DNA of 64,000 bases from Trichostrongylus colubriformis (GCA_963978905.1 OZ022261.1:29075686-29139685), one strand, 5' to 3'; shown: positions 33,298 through 47,269, counted from the first letter of the stretch. The notes: a model not told the origin generated them from the sequence alone. Numbers and translations are program-made.

Positions 33298-35663
33298 GAA
33301 TAGGTCATCTTGGGGTGGGGGTCGTGCATTAGAGCACATTTGCGTGGAGGGGTTGTATTTTTCAGAAAAAAGCCCTCGACGCAGTGCTCCACCCTGTTGA
33401 ATTGTGAAATATTGAACATCAGAACAGCTGAGGCACGCTTCAAATGAGCGTGAGAGATTGCGAAACCGCAAATTTCTCGATCAAAAGACCAGCGCAGATG
33501 ACACTTGAAGTGATGCTTGTGATTCATTATTGTGACGGGCGTTAACATAAAAATTGGCGGTGTCCCGATAGAAGCCCCGTCTGGCCAGTCTCATTCCTCT
33601 ACTACTAATCGGGCTTCTCTTCATTCCGTCTTTCCACCTCCACCTCACACATTCTCTCCAATTTCAATGAATTGTTCACATTGTGCATATTTGGTAATAT
33701 GACACCCGCTAACGCTCCCCGCGAAACCAATAGTTTATATAACGAAATCAACAACAAAAGATTAATAAAGGCTTGTCAGCATAGTAGTGCAAACAGTGGA
33801 CGAATGTTCATGCTCCAACGGTGTTTTTAAGAGATTCATGGGTTTACCAGAGTTTTCTGTATAGTTTTACTCCGCAGTAGTACTGCTTGATGTCACGTCT
33901 GGCGAGTAGGCGACGGGCAGAACCCTCGACGTGTGGTGTAATTGATCGTTCAGTCGTCCATGTTTGTTCAATAATGGGATCGGTTCCTCAGATTACCCAG
34001 GTTGCACTTCATCGGTAGCTGCAACTACTATCGCGGCGTCTACCACATACTACTACAAATAACATAAGTATTCTTTAAATCATCTTCACAAACTTCCAAA
34101 TGGTTTGAATGCGTGGCTCATCCTGAAGCTATTGATCTGCTTCATGCTCTCCGTTTTTGCTACACCTTTCCAGCTTTTGTTTAAAGATCTCTGAAATGTT
34201 ACGAATTACCGAAATCGTGGTTTGTACAGAAATTATAATGCCGCTTACTAGTTACTGTTACTGTGAGTAGAAAGGGTCCGAGTAACAGAGGTGTTTATGT
34301 GGTTATTACCCAGAAGCAGTTTTGTCCGCAATTGCTGTTTATTGGCTGTTTATCCATCATGGACTTATCTACCAGTTTATTTATTTACTTTTACAACATA
34401 GTAGCAATTTGCAACTTCTGTGGTTAATAAAGATTTTTGGTACAGCGGGTAGAAAATGTTTCCGATTTTTCAGAGCGAATCAAAAAGTAGCTCTAATTTT
34501 GTCAGGTGTAATTGTTGTGCGCCCGGAATCCCGTGTATGGTGAGCAAACATTGAACTGGACCATGAGCGAACGGAAATTTAAGCCGCTGGGGTTGCGACT
34601 TTTTTGCATGCTCCGCCACACCCACCGGCTCATAGCGCTTTCTCAAGTATTTTGAGTACATATGTCCAAAATGCGTCAAACGTTCTTTAGTGTTGAGTCT
34701 TCATCAGCACCACGGCCAGATTGGACATTGCCGGCGGTGACTTGTCGGTTGTAAAATAAGAAAGTTTTTTAGAACTTCAGAGTTAGCACAAAATTGATAT
34801 AAATCAGGGATGGTATCCTCTTTGAATTGTTCTTCCGATGTTTCGTTGGGTGTAAAGGATAAGGCTGTATAAGGGGAGATGATTCGGAGGAATCTTCTAC
34901 GGCTTTGCTCAAAAACGCCCTTTTCGACGGAAATTCCCCTCAACATATTGCATGAATAGGGCTGAATTTCGTAGAGAGTGTTGAATTTTCGCCTTCAATG
35001 CACGCGTGCTTGTGAACTTGTTGAAATAGTCTCTGAATTCAAATAGTTGCATGCTTTAGAGACCAATTCCCATCACCAGAACAACAAAACGCACGGTTTC
35101 GCACGTTCCACATTTTCCCATTTCCCATGTTTCCCTTTCATTCTTGCTAACCATGACAGTCGGCTGTCAAATTTTTTTTTCGAGAGGTTCCCAACACGTA
35201 TTTGCCTGAATGATATGATTTGAATGCTGCCGGCCTCTTCGGACACCTTAGTGTATATCCTTGATTACGTGCCTTTGGTACAAAATATTCGCGTGGGCGT
35301 TGTGCGCGAGCCAGGGTCGCTGTATCCTAAAGTGATTACGGCGTCTCACTCCTTATTTTGGGCGTAAGTGCTTCAGGATCCAACTCTAATACGTGGGTTC
35401 TGGACTGCACTCATCGAGTAGCGCGGCATATGAATTTTATCCAAATGGCACGAACCGAACCGTCCTTTCTTGATCGTCTCTCACCCAAGCATTGAAAGAG
35501 CTTGTTTAATTGTTTATTGATGTAAACAAGAGCCCACGTAGTAGCAACAGGCAAGCATCAGTACAATGAAATACCAGAAGCAGTCGTAGAACGGTTGGTC
35601 CCTAACATAGCAAAGAGCAAATTGAAAAGGCCTAAAAAACAATATCACATAAGCAAGGAAATC
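33298..35663. other. No gene recognised
   Basis: A minus-strand frame at 34946-34704 has coding-like composition (NETSEEQFKEDTIPDLYQF) but no acceptor or donor that joins it to anything. The rest shows no structure. Confidence 0.4.
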
Positions 35664-35897
35664 GGGTGTGTACCTTTATGTCAGGATTCCGCATGGCGGC
35701 ATGTCGCAATCGCAATGCGAACGAGCTAAAGGCGCCATGTTGTTGGGTCCTGAAGCGATTATAAGTCAGCTGCGTATCGCGGCCCTAGCATTAGCCGTGT
35801 AGCTTTAAGACCCAGCAACCGCTACGCCATAGCTCGCACACACGGCGTCGTACGCCGCTCGTCGTCGTGCGAAATGCTGACATAAAGGTACACACCC
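35664..35897. mobile_element. FB2 fold-back MITE, copy 2
   Basis: A 234-bp copy with the same GGGTGTGTACCTTTATGTCA end and its inverse at the right. The flanks AAGGAAATC and AAGAAAACT agree at 6 of 9 positions, consistent with a decayed target duplication. The centre shares GGGTCCTGAAGCGATTA with other GC-rich fragments across the window. Confidence 0.85.
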
Positions 35898-36810
35898 AAG
35901 AAAACTGAGAAGGAGTGAGATGTTTGGAAGCGTCACGTCGTGGGTGGGCGAGATTACCCAGCCAACATCAGTTTTTTGGCCAAACTTCGACTGAAGTTCA
36001 GAGGAAAGTGCACGATGCCGTCAAGGAGGACTAGTTGTATCTCACACGCATGTCTTACCTTTTTGTAAGCACGTCAACTTTGCTCACGTGCAATAGCACT
36101 TTCGTTAAAAGCCACTTTTCATAGCGCGTTGTTGCTTCTTTGCGCTAGCTGTCGCTTACCACCATTTTTTGTGGTTCGCTATAGCCTATGGTCGCCAGTG
36201 GAAACGTATCTGCAACTGGTTCGTTGTTGCCCACTATCGCCTTCAATCGCGAGCTATTAGTACATACTGTCACCATTCACTGCGCTTCACTGCTTTGCCT
36301 ATAATCCAATGTCGCCACAGTCACTTTCATGGCCATGCAATTGCTGAATGTCGTGCGGCACCGCTGTTACCATTGCTCACTGTCGCCTACTGTCGCAAAT
36401 TGTCGCCCACCGTCACTGGCGCGTCATTACTCTCATGTGCACTACTCCGCGCCTCGACTGTATTCAATCCAATTCATCTCTTTTCGGTCGCATCATCGCT
36501 TTCAAGGCAATCAGATCGCTTGGCTTAGGACCCTCAGTGACCGTTTAAATCCACTTCCTGTCACTTACTGTAGCCTTTTTTAAAGTATGCAGTACCGTGT
36601 GATTTCCTGCGATTTTCGCACGTTCTGATTTGATCCACGTCGTGGGCTTTGGGGACTTGCAGTAATTCTTTACCCTAGAGCTTCCAGGATCTGCTGCACC
36701 TCTTCGCTTATCCCGCTAATTTTCAGTACTGCTACCTCACGTTTAGGATCCAATAAAGTTTATGGGTTTGCATCATTAGAATTGTATATTATTGGTACTG
36801 GAATTGCGCC

Positions 36811-36966
36811 ACCTTGTCAGGACATTCGAATCGGGTTAGGTTACGCGAATTTGCAGTGGCCAGACCCCTAGCCTTAATTCACAGAGGAGCTTGCCGGGCA
36901 CTTGTCGCTGGCGATGATCCAATTCGCTTGGCGGGGTGGCCCAATTCCAGTATCCTGACGCATACC
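36811..36966. mobile_element. FB3 fold-back MITE
   Basis: Ends ACCTTGTCAGGACATTC and the inverse of AGTATCCTGACGCATAC, with interior arms around CGCTGGCGATG. Confidence 0.65.
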
Positions 36967-37689
36967 TGGCATTCGTTGTATATGCTTCAGACGCCCTTCA
37001 TCACCATTATCTCACTGGCACAAACCTGCTGGTACAAGTTTTTGGAGGTTTCAACAACCCTAAATCGTGCGCTTGAAAAAGGATAGGACAGCCTTCACCG
37101 GAGGCTGCTAGGTGGTAGCCTCCGAGAACGAGGTGTCTGGCTTCGCTTTTTCTCATAAGAAAAGATAAAAGGCTTCGTCTACAGACTGGAATTCGTACTT
37201 ATGTACTGACCCAAACCATTTTGTTTCTATTACTCATCTTTTCAAATATCTTCTTTATGCTCGCACTAAGCTATGCTCTACAAAATGCTGAATTTTGCTT
37301 TAACGCGTTGTATGTACCACCGTGTGCTACATATTACGTGGTTCGGACCCTTCACACAGTATCCTATTCTGAGATCAAAGCGAGTGCATGGCGAATCCGA
37401 AAGCACAGAATTGCCTGGCAGTTTGTATTTCACTTCAAACTTTTGTGGCTGCTCTTATCACTTACTCGTGACCATACCTGATATGATAATGAAGTACTGT
37501 TATTTATTATTGCATAGATAGTGAACTCACCTGAATGTTCTACAGAAAACTGTTTCCAACGACACTGTGAAGGGTCAACAAGGAAGTCAGATCTGGGGAT
37601 ACATGATTACTATAAAGAAATGGCGAGATTCAGAGAGATGATCTAGGTCGAAACTCTCCTAGGATTACGCGCTTTGGGGTCTTAATCGC

Positions 37690-37930
37690 CGCATCATTTG
37701 GGTACGTGTTGGTGCAGAGGGTGCCGTGGCGGTGTTGCTGTGGAGGGCGGAGCTACGCTTGCTTAGCTAGCCCCCTCGTTTGCACATTCGCTTCAGTGAA
37801 TGTGCAAACGAAAGAGCGCGAAAGCACGTTCGATGAAGATACGTGGTAGACTTCTGATTATTCGAGCGTTTCATTTCATCCTTCTCTACTGTTGCACTAT
37901 TTAGCATTTCTACTTTCAAATTCTACCCCC
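37690..37930. repeat. Copy of the CTCCACTGTTG dispersed repeat, with internal hairpin
   Basis: Contains GCGAAAGCACGTTCGATG, CTTCTCTACTGTTGC and TAGCATTTCTACTTTCAAAT. Inside it CGTTTGCACATTC (37777-37789) is an exact inverse of 37798-37810 with an 8-nt loop. Confidence 0.5.
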
Positions 37931-40928
37931 ACAATCGAATTCTGCAAAAGGCCCAAGTTATTCAAAGCGGTGTTTTTGAATGCATGTGATTTTACACATC
38001 GGTGGGCTAACGAAAAAGCTCCAATAGAGTTCCTGTTTTCACGATGCCGCCGCCGCTACTCAAGACGAATCTTTCTATTGAAATTGTCGTAGCGCGGCGC
38101 ATCGCCCCCATAGCTGAAAAACAATGGCGCAAGTGAATTCACATATGAAAGGAATGTGGGCCGATCGGGACACAACATGCGCAGTTTATTTCTTGAAGTC
38201 ACTTTTTTCGACATCGGAGGAACCCACTCGAAATGATTCGGCGTGTTGAAAGCGCGTAGCCACACTGCACTGTGTTGTGGCTACCGTCTGGTGAGGCAGC
38301 AGTGATGACAGCCATGACCGCGGTCGGCTGGCTATGACGGTTTCCGTTTCTGGCCTATTCGCCAACGTGCGCTAAAAGTTCTCACGAACACAGCGCCATT
38401 TCGTATGATCTCATTTGAATGTCGTAATTCATGCGCCAATACATGGCCAACCCATTCAAAAGTGGTCGCGTCCACACATACACACGCAAAGCCTGCTAAC
38501 GACCACATTCGATTTATTATTTGTACAAAGTCTTCTAGATTTTTCATTTATCTGTTGAGTAAATTGATAAAGTGCAATCGTACGAGAGTTGAGTGATCAA
38601 TACGATTTGAACACAGTCAGTACTGATATCGATCATTTTGCGTCCATGAGTGAAACGGGAATTAATTTTGCCGTATTGTTTGACGCTTCGCTTGAGCTGA
38701 TCGAACTTTTTAGTGAGTCTACGAGAACGTTTTTGCACATTTCCATTAACTGTGCTTTCACCGTTGACTAATTTTAATTTCTCTTCAAAATTGCACATTC
38801 TGTATCAGCTCAGGCGTCATTGTGAATCACAAACGCTGATTTCTCATCTGTTGCCATTCTTCTCCTGTGAAACTTTTGATTCATTGAGCCTTTTGCTGAA
38901 CAGTTCCGATACTACGTCTTCGCCTACTGTATCTTTCAAAGCTGCCGAGTTCTTTCTTGAATATAGAATTTGATAATACTGTAAAATTTTATTCTTGAAA
39001 GTTGAATTTTCTCTTGACATTCGCTATCTGCTGCTATCCTTTGGCTAGGGTATTTTGAATTTTAAATTTTAATACTATGCATCACTTATGTGTGAAACTT
39101 GTTGAACCTTGGACGCTGGCATGCCCTTACATGATTGACCTGTCATTAGCATGCCCCCAGATCCGTCATGTGAAAAATCGTGTCTCGAAACAGCGCATGC
39201 TTTATAAAAATGGCCCCTCCCCCTCCCACCTCACCGAAAATCTTTTTAGTCAAAATAGGCACTTTTACCCACTTCCTGCTCAGTACCCATGTATCAAGAC
39301 TTCCGACTGGATTCGCTGCTCCATTGAAGTCATGCTATTTGGCTTTAAGAGTTTATTTATATGTATCCCTACGTAATTTATTTACTAATCAATGAGTGAT
39401 TTGGTTATCTATTGATTTTAGCGTCGCCGCTTGTTGTCACGCTGTGATCGTTCCCATTCCCGCATAATATTTACTTTCCTATTATACTGTATGATTGCCA
39501 CAGTTATGCAGAAATATTTCCACTAAGGAGAAAGAGGGTGTTTACACATAAAATAAAGAATATCGATAATATTGACATTTAATAGATAATAACAAGTCTA
39601 TCCGATTCTAGTATTACATGGCAGGTTGATTTCTGCGACGTTTTTTCTCCAATCATTCTAAGAGTATGCAGAAAATTCTGTGGAAGGTCTTTATATAGAG
39701 CGCTTACAGTACAAGTGAACATTTCTTTGGATTGTTTCAATCTCGCGATAAAATGACAATTGCAAGATGGACTTTGCTTGCTCCTTCTGACTGGGCTTCA
39801 TCGCGATAAAGAGCCATGGCAGTCAACATTACAATTGGATAATTACAGATTTATATTATTATGTATTCTTTTCAATTTCAAAACTTTTTTCTCTTCCAAA
39901 TGCTGCATATTTCAGCAGCGACAAATTAAGGTCCAATTTTGGTGTGGAAATAGATGAGAAAAAGAAAAAGTGTAGAAGCACAGATAGAAGGTCTCGGTCA
40001 CAATAGGCTGATTTCATGTTTAAATGCACTTCAATTTTTCTTACAATGTGAAAACTTCCTTTACCTTTGAATTTTCATTTTTCATATGGCGTATATAATT
40101 TGATATACGAATAAATATAAGAGGTGTGAGTTACAAACGAATTTCCGAAAATCAAGAACGAGGAGTCAGTTAAAGTGAAGGGGAGGGGGGGGGGGAAACG
40201 CACATTTTCACCGACTCGAAGCTGTTTTTTCCCCCTAGGCTTAGGCTGAAGCAGATGAGACAGATGCTTTGGCAGATGCGTTTTCATGTAGGAGGAATGA
40301 ATTTTAGCCCAAGCCTGGAGAGGGAAGGATTTTCGGTCAAAACCTCCCCCCCCCCCACCCCCTATCCCACTTTAACCGACCCAGGTCGACTTTATGGTGT
40401 AATTGTTAGATGTGAAAAGAAAAAAAAATAACAAATACAAATATATGGGTAGAATTTTCTACAACAAGCGCTATTGCTGTAATGACTGTGGTTGCGTAAT
40501 TTTTTGCAGCTAATGCGTCGTCGTCTTTGGGGGAAAGTTGTCAAACGTCGCTAATACGACCATTATTTGTGACGTTTAACGTTTCGACGTATCATGCACA
40601 CTCCTCATTTGGCCAGCTATTTCTGTGGTTCTGTGATCGCAACAATTTGTCAAATTGCTCCCCGTGGACCGTTCGTCCGGATGTCTGGGTGTTGGTGTGA
40701 TGGTGATGGCTGTCACTTCAGAGCGCTTTCCTCATAGATCGCTTAGTCAACATATAAGTACCGGCTGACTCGGTTTCAGGCCTTCATTGACGTTATCTGA
40801 CCTTTGATTTGCAATTTTGGTTATATGATTGTTTGAATTCTGAATTTCGAATCTTTTCAAACGTCTAGGTCTGACACAGTTACTCCCAAACACCACTGCT
40901 AACGCGCCCTGTGATTCTCACAAGTGCT

Positions 40929-40983
40929 ATGGGTTCCTCCAGCTCGCGGACCTCGTTGGCGAAGTTTTCAAGAGGCAGCGAGG
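40929..40983 (+). CDS. Candidate first exon with N-myristoylation-like start
   Basis: The ATG at 40929 opens MGSSSSRTSLAKFSRGSEG and ends at a GAGG/GTAAGG donor in phase 1. Gly at position 2 with Ser at position 6 fits the N-myristoyltransferase consensus. An acceptor at 44630 (TCTCTTTCAG) could continue in phase for 24 codons to a stop at 44701, but the intron would be 3.6 kb and nothing else supports it. Function unknown. Confidence 0.25.
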
Positions 40984-43900
40984 GTAAGGATCAAGACAAT
41001 GTTTCGCGAGCATGAGGCTGCTATATTAACAAATATTTCTGCTGCTGGTAGATCTCTGCAGAAAAGGTCAACTTCATCATCCCTTCTTCTGATTCAGTAG
41101 TGAAGTGTATGGCACACATGTTTTTGTTTTCCGGTATATCTGTTGTTCGGTGCTAATTTTGCATAGGTCTCAAACGGGTACCCTATTTTCATATATCAAT
41201 TGCACTTCACTACGGAGACGCGAAAGATAACAAATAGCAAAGAACTGATACGAACTGCGTTTGTTCGATTAACATTGTTGGTGTGTGCCGTTACGATGAG
41301 AAAGTGGGACATAGAACATAAAAAAAGGACCAAGACGCTAAGTGCCTTGGGACTCAACTAAATGTGCCAGTCCTGGCTTGCACGCATCCGGTCAAATGTC
41401 GCATGCCACGTTGCAATCCCGTTCAAATGATACAAACCCAGCACAAGCAAATTGTACCGAAGCTCATAGAGAACAACAACGAAGTGGTATCGCGCGGGCA
41501 TGAAAAGTGGGACTCTGACGGATATTTTGTTCGACATTCGAAGCAAATTCCAAGCTTGCCGAAAGCTTATGTGTGGTCGGATCATGGTCTGGATGCGATC
41601 GCTGAGGATCGTCTCGGTCCACCTTGCGTTTCCTGGTCGGAGGCGTTGCAAAATGCCCTCGAACGCTTCCCACCAGTGACAACTATGCGAATGCCCTCCT
41701 TCCGCCGAACGCGAATAGCGCCATTGAATTGTAGTAGCACTCGTGTTTCATTCGGTAGCTCTTCAATAACGCATAACGGATAAATCACGCCCTTGAAGTA
41801 GAATAGACCTTTTCGGATGCGCTGCGCGTTCTAGCCACAATCGTGGTGGTGCTGCCATGGTAATTGAGCCTGTTCACTGTTGTACGTGGACGGCCGTTTC
41901 TGTTACCTTTGTTCTTGAGAATCGCTCGGTACCAGTCAACCGATTTCTCAGAAAGGCGGGGACTGATTTCCTATGAACAATTTGACCCATTGACTAACAA
42001 TATAAGCAGCTTTATTTTACTTCCTAATCCTTTTTTTTACAAGGGGTAACGTGCAAAATCTGTTGAACCGTTCCAGAAATTCCTGTTGATATTTGCTAAG
42101 GAAAGGCAAGCGGTGCGGCGCTCAACTTGACCAACACCGCTGGCGTTGCGCTTCGATGGGTCACCATGGTGATGCGAATCGAAAATCGCCCATCGAGACT
42201 GCTTTTTTTCTTTGTGAATACTGCTTTTTAGAATTGATGCCCCAGATAGTTGTCACAGTGTATCATTCTGTGCTGTGTTCTGAGTTAACAGTACTATTTC
42301 TAAAGGGTATGAAGCGAGCAATTTTGTTACGTTCCCATTTTTTTTTGTTCGGATAACGCCTCCTATCGGTGATTTAGAAGCGGTGAATCACCTGGGCTGA
42401 TGCATTTTTTGGGAAGATGGCTTCTTCTACGAAGCAGATGAAGTTTCGAAATTTTTCATTTTCAATTTTTTTGAAGTGTCATGAAGACAATACTTCTTCA
42501 GTCACAGTATTTTTGAATTTCTTGGAATTCAAGTTCCGTTTCAGTCACAGTTGACTTGCACGCATGAGTTTTTTTCCATTGTACGGGAAGCAGTGAATGA
42601 TTGAATGGTTTCTATTGCGCCTGTACTTTTACATTTTAGAAATGCGCGTGTAAAATTCACATGTAGTAGGAGATGCTACGTAACTGAATCTTGTAATTTT
42701 GGCATCGCCTGGTGGTCCACAAAACTTGCCAATTTCTCAGCCTCTTTTGAACTCAGTGGGAGCATTACCAGCTCTGCACAGCGTCAAAACTAGCATCGAG
42801 AAACATTTTTGAGAAAATTAAGCAGTATTCTTGAGAGCTTAAGAGAGGATAAAAGTCATTAATGGATAGCATTGATGACCACAGCCGGGTTGGGGTCGCT
42901 AAGTAAATTTCCGCTTGCGGCGTGCACTCGCGGCGCTCAGTACGAGCCGTTGGGAATTCGCTCAAGACGCAATGGGCTGGTACCGTAAGGGACCTCCAAA
43001 GATCACAAGTTGAAAGCTCCGGGAGTTCGCCTACCTTTAAAGTGCCTCACGGTACCAGCTCATTGCGTCTTGAGCGGAATTCCATACGACTCGTACTTGC
43101 CGCGCTGCTCGCCGCGGGCGGTCGCGCGGGAAATCGACCTAGCGACGCCCACCCACCACACCTAGCCTTGAGTATGTTTATTGACTGAAGTTTTTTAAAT
43201 GGTCACCATATAAAACTTTTTTTTTTTGAAGATCTTCCTTATTGTTGTCGAGAATTCCTCTAGGAATCTTTAGCAATACGATTGCCTTTAAATTTCTTAC
43301 CCATGTTTGAACCTTTCTCTGCTGCTCCCTCTTTACTCTTCCCAGTCATATTCCAATATCAGCAGTCCAGTTTTGTTAGGATAGCTTCAAATCCTCGTTG
43401 GTAGCTGTTTTGAACACCTACTCGTAACGACCTCGTTGGACCAGCTTGTAAGTTAACTGCTGTTAGGAGTCTTACCAAAAATCCGGTGTGATCCAGAAAT
43501 GGTTGCCATAGGTAATCTTAGTTTAAATGCTATATTTTCATTTTCGTGCTTCCTATTTTTACTGTTTATTCGCGGTACTGGTATTGGGTGTTCCACAATG
43601 AACGGTAATTTAATCAATAAAACATGCACAGTTTTCCATCAAGTTGTTGTATTTATTAAATAGTATGGTGCACAGGAGGGTTTTGTAGGGAACAACACAT
43701 AATACAAATTGATGGCAAATTTTTACCCATTTGACGAGTTTTTTATAACTTTGTTGCATAAATGTGGCTGAGTTCGTTGATGCTTCATTGGATTTCCTCC
43801 TTCAGCGCAGACGTGCTTGTGACCTTGTTGGCGTGAGCCCTTGTCTTCAGATAACCCCATAAAAGAGAATCTAACGGTGCTTAATGAACTATCTGGTGCA

Positions 43901-46620
43901 CCCATTTCATCACCGAAAGGCAAGGGTACATCGTATTCCTCACTTCCCATTTTTTCCTCAATTTTCCACTTTTTGTAGTTTGAAAATGTCAGCTACTGAA
44001 TAACTTTTAGTGAAATTCCCAACACCTATCAGCACGGCGGCAAATTCAAGTTCATGGTGGAAAGGGACGGAACAAAGTTTTCATTGCGATTTTCGTATGT
44101 ACAGTTTTGTTGGCCGTCAAGTGGTGCCGACAGTCCTGAATTTTCGGTACACTTAGGTAACTGGTTCGCAACCTATTCGTCGTGTGTTACTAGTGGTTTT
44201 TACGTACGGCGCAGGAGAGCGAGTATTGAACAATCGCGACTGAATAACTAGTATACCGGTACGTCGCTCACTGTATCATTGCACACAATCTTCCGTTATT
44301 TTTCACGACCAGTCCTCAAAACCAATGAACGTGGAGCGCGTCGCCGCACAGGCTCCTCCTGCGCCACAGTCATATAAGACGAAACGCATCGCATTTTCCT
44401 AAAAATCCCTTTGTCACCACCTTTATTATAACGAACTTAGTTTTGCACCGTTTCTTCTGCTCAGCAATGATGTTTTATTGCACTTCACAGATGAAATATA
44501 ATCAACCAAATACGGAGAATAAAAATTTTATGTGACAACCTTCGAGAAAGCGTCTGATATTGGATTTTGAAAAATCACTGCAAGATGAGGTAATCTTCGT
44601 TCTTGAATATTTTCATTCAGTCTCTTTCAGACTATTTTTGGGTATTATCTGATGATATAACGAAGTCTCAAAGTCACGCTGAAATTCTATTTCTCAAATG
44701 AAAAGAGAACTAGAAATGGAACAGATTCCAGCGCAGCAAGCGTGTTCTTGTGGTGAATATGTCGCTATTGTTACACTTATGTTTCCATACAATCAGTCTC
44801 AGTTTTTATTCTGACCGCGTGCGATCCCATCCGTCATCATCACTTTGGCGAGCTCACATTCTGAAGGTGTTGCCATTAAGTTGTGCTATCGCAATGGCTT
44901 CACACCTGTTGTCAATGTTATACCTAACTACAGATCTGTTTGTCGAACTCGTCAGCCTTGCTTGACTACTCTTTCTTTGGTAGACGTTTTCATCGCTAAA
45001 TATCCGACCTTTTCTGTGTTCTCAGTTTTTTACACATCAGAAAGATTGCAGTTGCAATCGCAATTAGCCGGACAAGTTGATGCATTATACTGAGTTATCC
45101 TGTCTGACGGGCGAATGACATTTGCTCTATTATTGATCGATTCGGTCAAAATAAATGATTGCTTGACAATTACCGGAAGAAACAGTGGGTTTTGCTGAGA
45201 GATCACGTCAAGTCGTAGGAAAATTTTTGCGGCAGGTTTTCTTCGTGAATTTATTTTTCCACATATATCTTTTATTCCTTGAATTAGACCTTAGTTTCTG
45301 AAAATTATATTTATTTATAACATAGGGTTCACAAATTCTGTCCCACTTTCAAAATTTTTTTCAAAATTTTTACACAACTGCTTTCGGAGTTTTCGCAAAT
45401 GCTGCAAAAATAGCAGATGGTTCAGCATTGTAGACAGTGTTGGTGATTATATTATTGAACATTAACTGGTATCGTATAACGAAAAATTAATTTTAAAAAA
45501 TGTTATAAGTGGGACACAATTTATGATCTAACGTAATTCAGTCATTCATTGAAATATGCTCGACATTTCAAGATGGAGATATATGAGCAGAATTTCCAAA
45601 TCGCGATAAAAATAGAATAAATTTGAAAACAGAAGTTGGTGATGTCGACTGTAACGATCCCTTTATTCACATAGTAGTCCATCGGTGCGCGAGAGGGAGC
45701 AGCCACCGAAAGTTATTCTGGAAAACGTCATTTTCATCGCTGATAGAGGCTGAACTAATCCATAGGGACTGGTCAGTAACACTGGAGACCCCTTTATGTA
45801 AGCCCGTCTTCAGGAGGCTTTGGAAGCTTCCAGAAAATTTCGGGGAAAAGTCGCGACCTACAACCTAGTGCTTACACCTCCTGTTCTTGCCCTGCAGCAT
45901 AAATGCATGAACAGGCCCGCTATCAAACTCCTGACTTCGCCGGTTCTCTTGTTTTTTGTTGTTCCGATTTGACTGTATATCCTACACTATAACAGCTCTA
46001 CCTTTCCAGCAAATTTCATTGGACATGCTGTGGGATAGGTCTAGAATTATATTTCAATTCTTTTTCACAATTTTCTTTTCTCTTTGTTTTTCCACTGAAA
46101 CCTCTTTTTTCTTGACCCAATCGGTACCATTCCTTTCGCATTCCCATTATTCCTTATCACAGCGTTTAAAAACCTTTTCGCACGGTTTTTTTTCTGGGAA
46201 CTGGAACCGTACTCTTCTGCCCATCTCTGGCAGCACATTTAGCTTGATGGATGGAAACACTCTACAAAATTATTCATGTGGTTGACTTGCAGTTTTTCTG
46301 CTCATACCACGCCGACTACTTCTTCCGTCAATCTCCCATAGCATAGGGTCAGCGATTGTTGTTGTCGTTGACCTTGCCCGAGAATGTTGTGCCATAACTT
46401 GAGAAATACAGGATTCGCGTCCTTGTGAAAAACTCGTACGCACTGATGCATACTGCCAATGCAGGTGTCTCGTAAGAATGCCTCTTTAATAATGAAGAAT
46501 CGATTTACGAATGATTCACGTGTGAGATTACTTTGGGAATGACATTATCAAAAAATTTTTTCGAACGAGTGATCATGCTCTTACTTCGGTAGCTATCTTT
46601 TCTCAGTGAATTTAAGTTGT
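40984..46620. other. No gene recognised apart from the FB4 copy at 42887
   Basis: A + frame at 41364-41783 (139 codons, no ATG at its start) and overlapping minus frames show no family I know. AT-rich elsewhere. Confidence 0.4.
42887..43154. mobile_element. FB4 fold-back MITE, compact copy
   Basis: Arms of about 110 bp run inward from GGTTGGGGTCGCTAAG through CTCAAGACGCAATGGGCTGG and back out as the inverse, ending CTAGCGACGCCCACCC. The unique centre is about 30 bp. It is GC-rich and noncoding. Confidence 0.82.
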
Positions 46621-46624
46621 GTGG

Positions 46625-46860
46625 TTGCGTGCTCTACCCGCTTATGGGTTTTCTGGTTTTAGCTTTACTCGGAGGCAATTTTGCTCTTACAAGGGAGGGG
46701 TTTCAAATCCCCATGGAACTTTGAGTTAAGACCCAGATCAATCGATGGAGCTCCAGATACTGCTTATATTCTGAAGCGAATTAGGAGAGGTCAAAGTTTG
46801 CTTGTGATGCCTCGATGGCGAGGCACTTCGTCATCAGCATGACTAGGGCAGAGTCAGTAA
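46625..46860 (+). mobile_element. SINE-like element with box B-like core, + copy
   Basis: Contains GGGGTTTCAAATCCCC (box B-like, near 46697-46712) after GTGGTTGCGTGCTCTACCCG. The part from 46690 onward is repeated in inverted orientation at 47520-47735, with GATCAATCGATGGAGCTCC shared. Confidence 0.5.
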
Positions 46861-46935
46861 CGGCCCCCGTGGCCAAGTGGTAGTGTCCCGGTTCTGCAGG
46901 CGCGATAACGTTGGTTTGCTTCTCGTCAGGGCGCG
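46861..46935 (+). ncRNA. tRNA-like sequence followed by a T-run
   Basis: CGTGGCCAAGTGGTAGTGTC fits tRNA box A very well, and GGTTTGCTTCTC stands where box B should be but is poor. The GCCC at the start pairs with GGGC near 46930, and a TTTTTT run follows at about 46938-46943. The anticodon and T arms do not fold cleanly, so this is more likely a tRNA-derived SINE head or tRNA pseudogene than a working tRNA. Confidence 0.35.
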
Positions 46936-47269
46936 CTTTTTTGCATCTCGTGTTTCATCGTCTGTAAGTGTTTTTCTTTCACTTCTAAACGTTTCCTTGT
47001 ATGATATTCGCGCGTAGGGGGTCGAATTATCCCTCTGTGCAAATTTCCAGCCGGATCCAGTTTGTGGCCCAACTTCGGAAAATTAGGGGTGGCCAGGGGT
47101 TAAGTAGGGGTTTTGGAATTCCCTTCCACAAAAAATTCTGCAAGCTGTACAAGCTTACCTAAACATACCTATCACACTTGCCCATCACACTAAACTCACG
47201 TAACAAGCGCCAAATAGGAGCATTTGCTCGGCAAGGGTCAACGACATCTCCTTCGTTGAATGGGTTGCC

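Larger units (their letters stand above)
35898..40928. other. No gene recognised; TGTCGC-rich tract at 36140-36430
   Basis: Besides the FB3 copy at 36811 and the dispersed repeat at 37690, the stretch 36140-36430 is dense in (C/A)TGTCGC words in irregular array. Opposed frames at 38544-38800 both look coding-like, but neither has splice support. Confidence 0.4.

Noticed and set aside
38544..38800. Opposed coding-like frames
   Set aside because: Both strands look equally plausible, which points to composition rather than coding.
41364..41783. 139-codon frame
   Set aside because: Starts at GTG rather than ATG, overlaps several minus-strand frames, and shows no recognisable domain or splice site.
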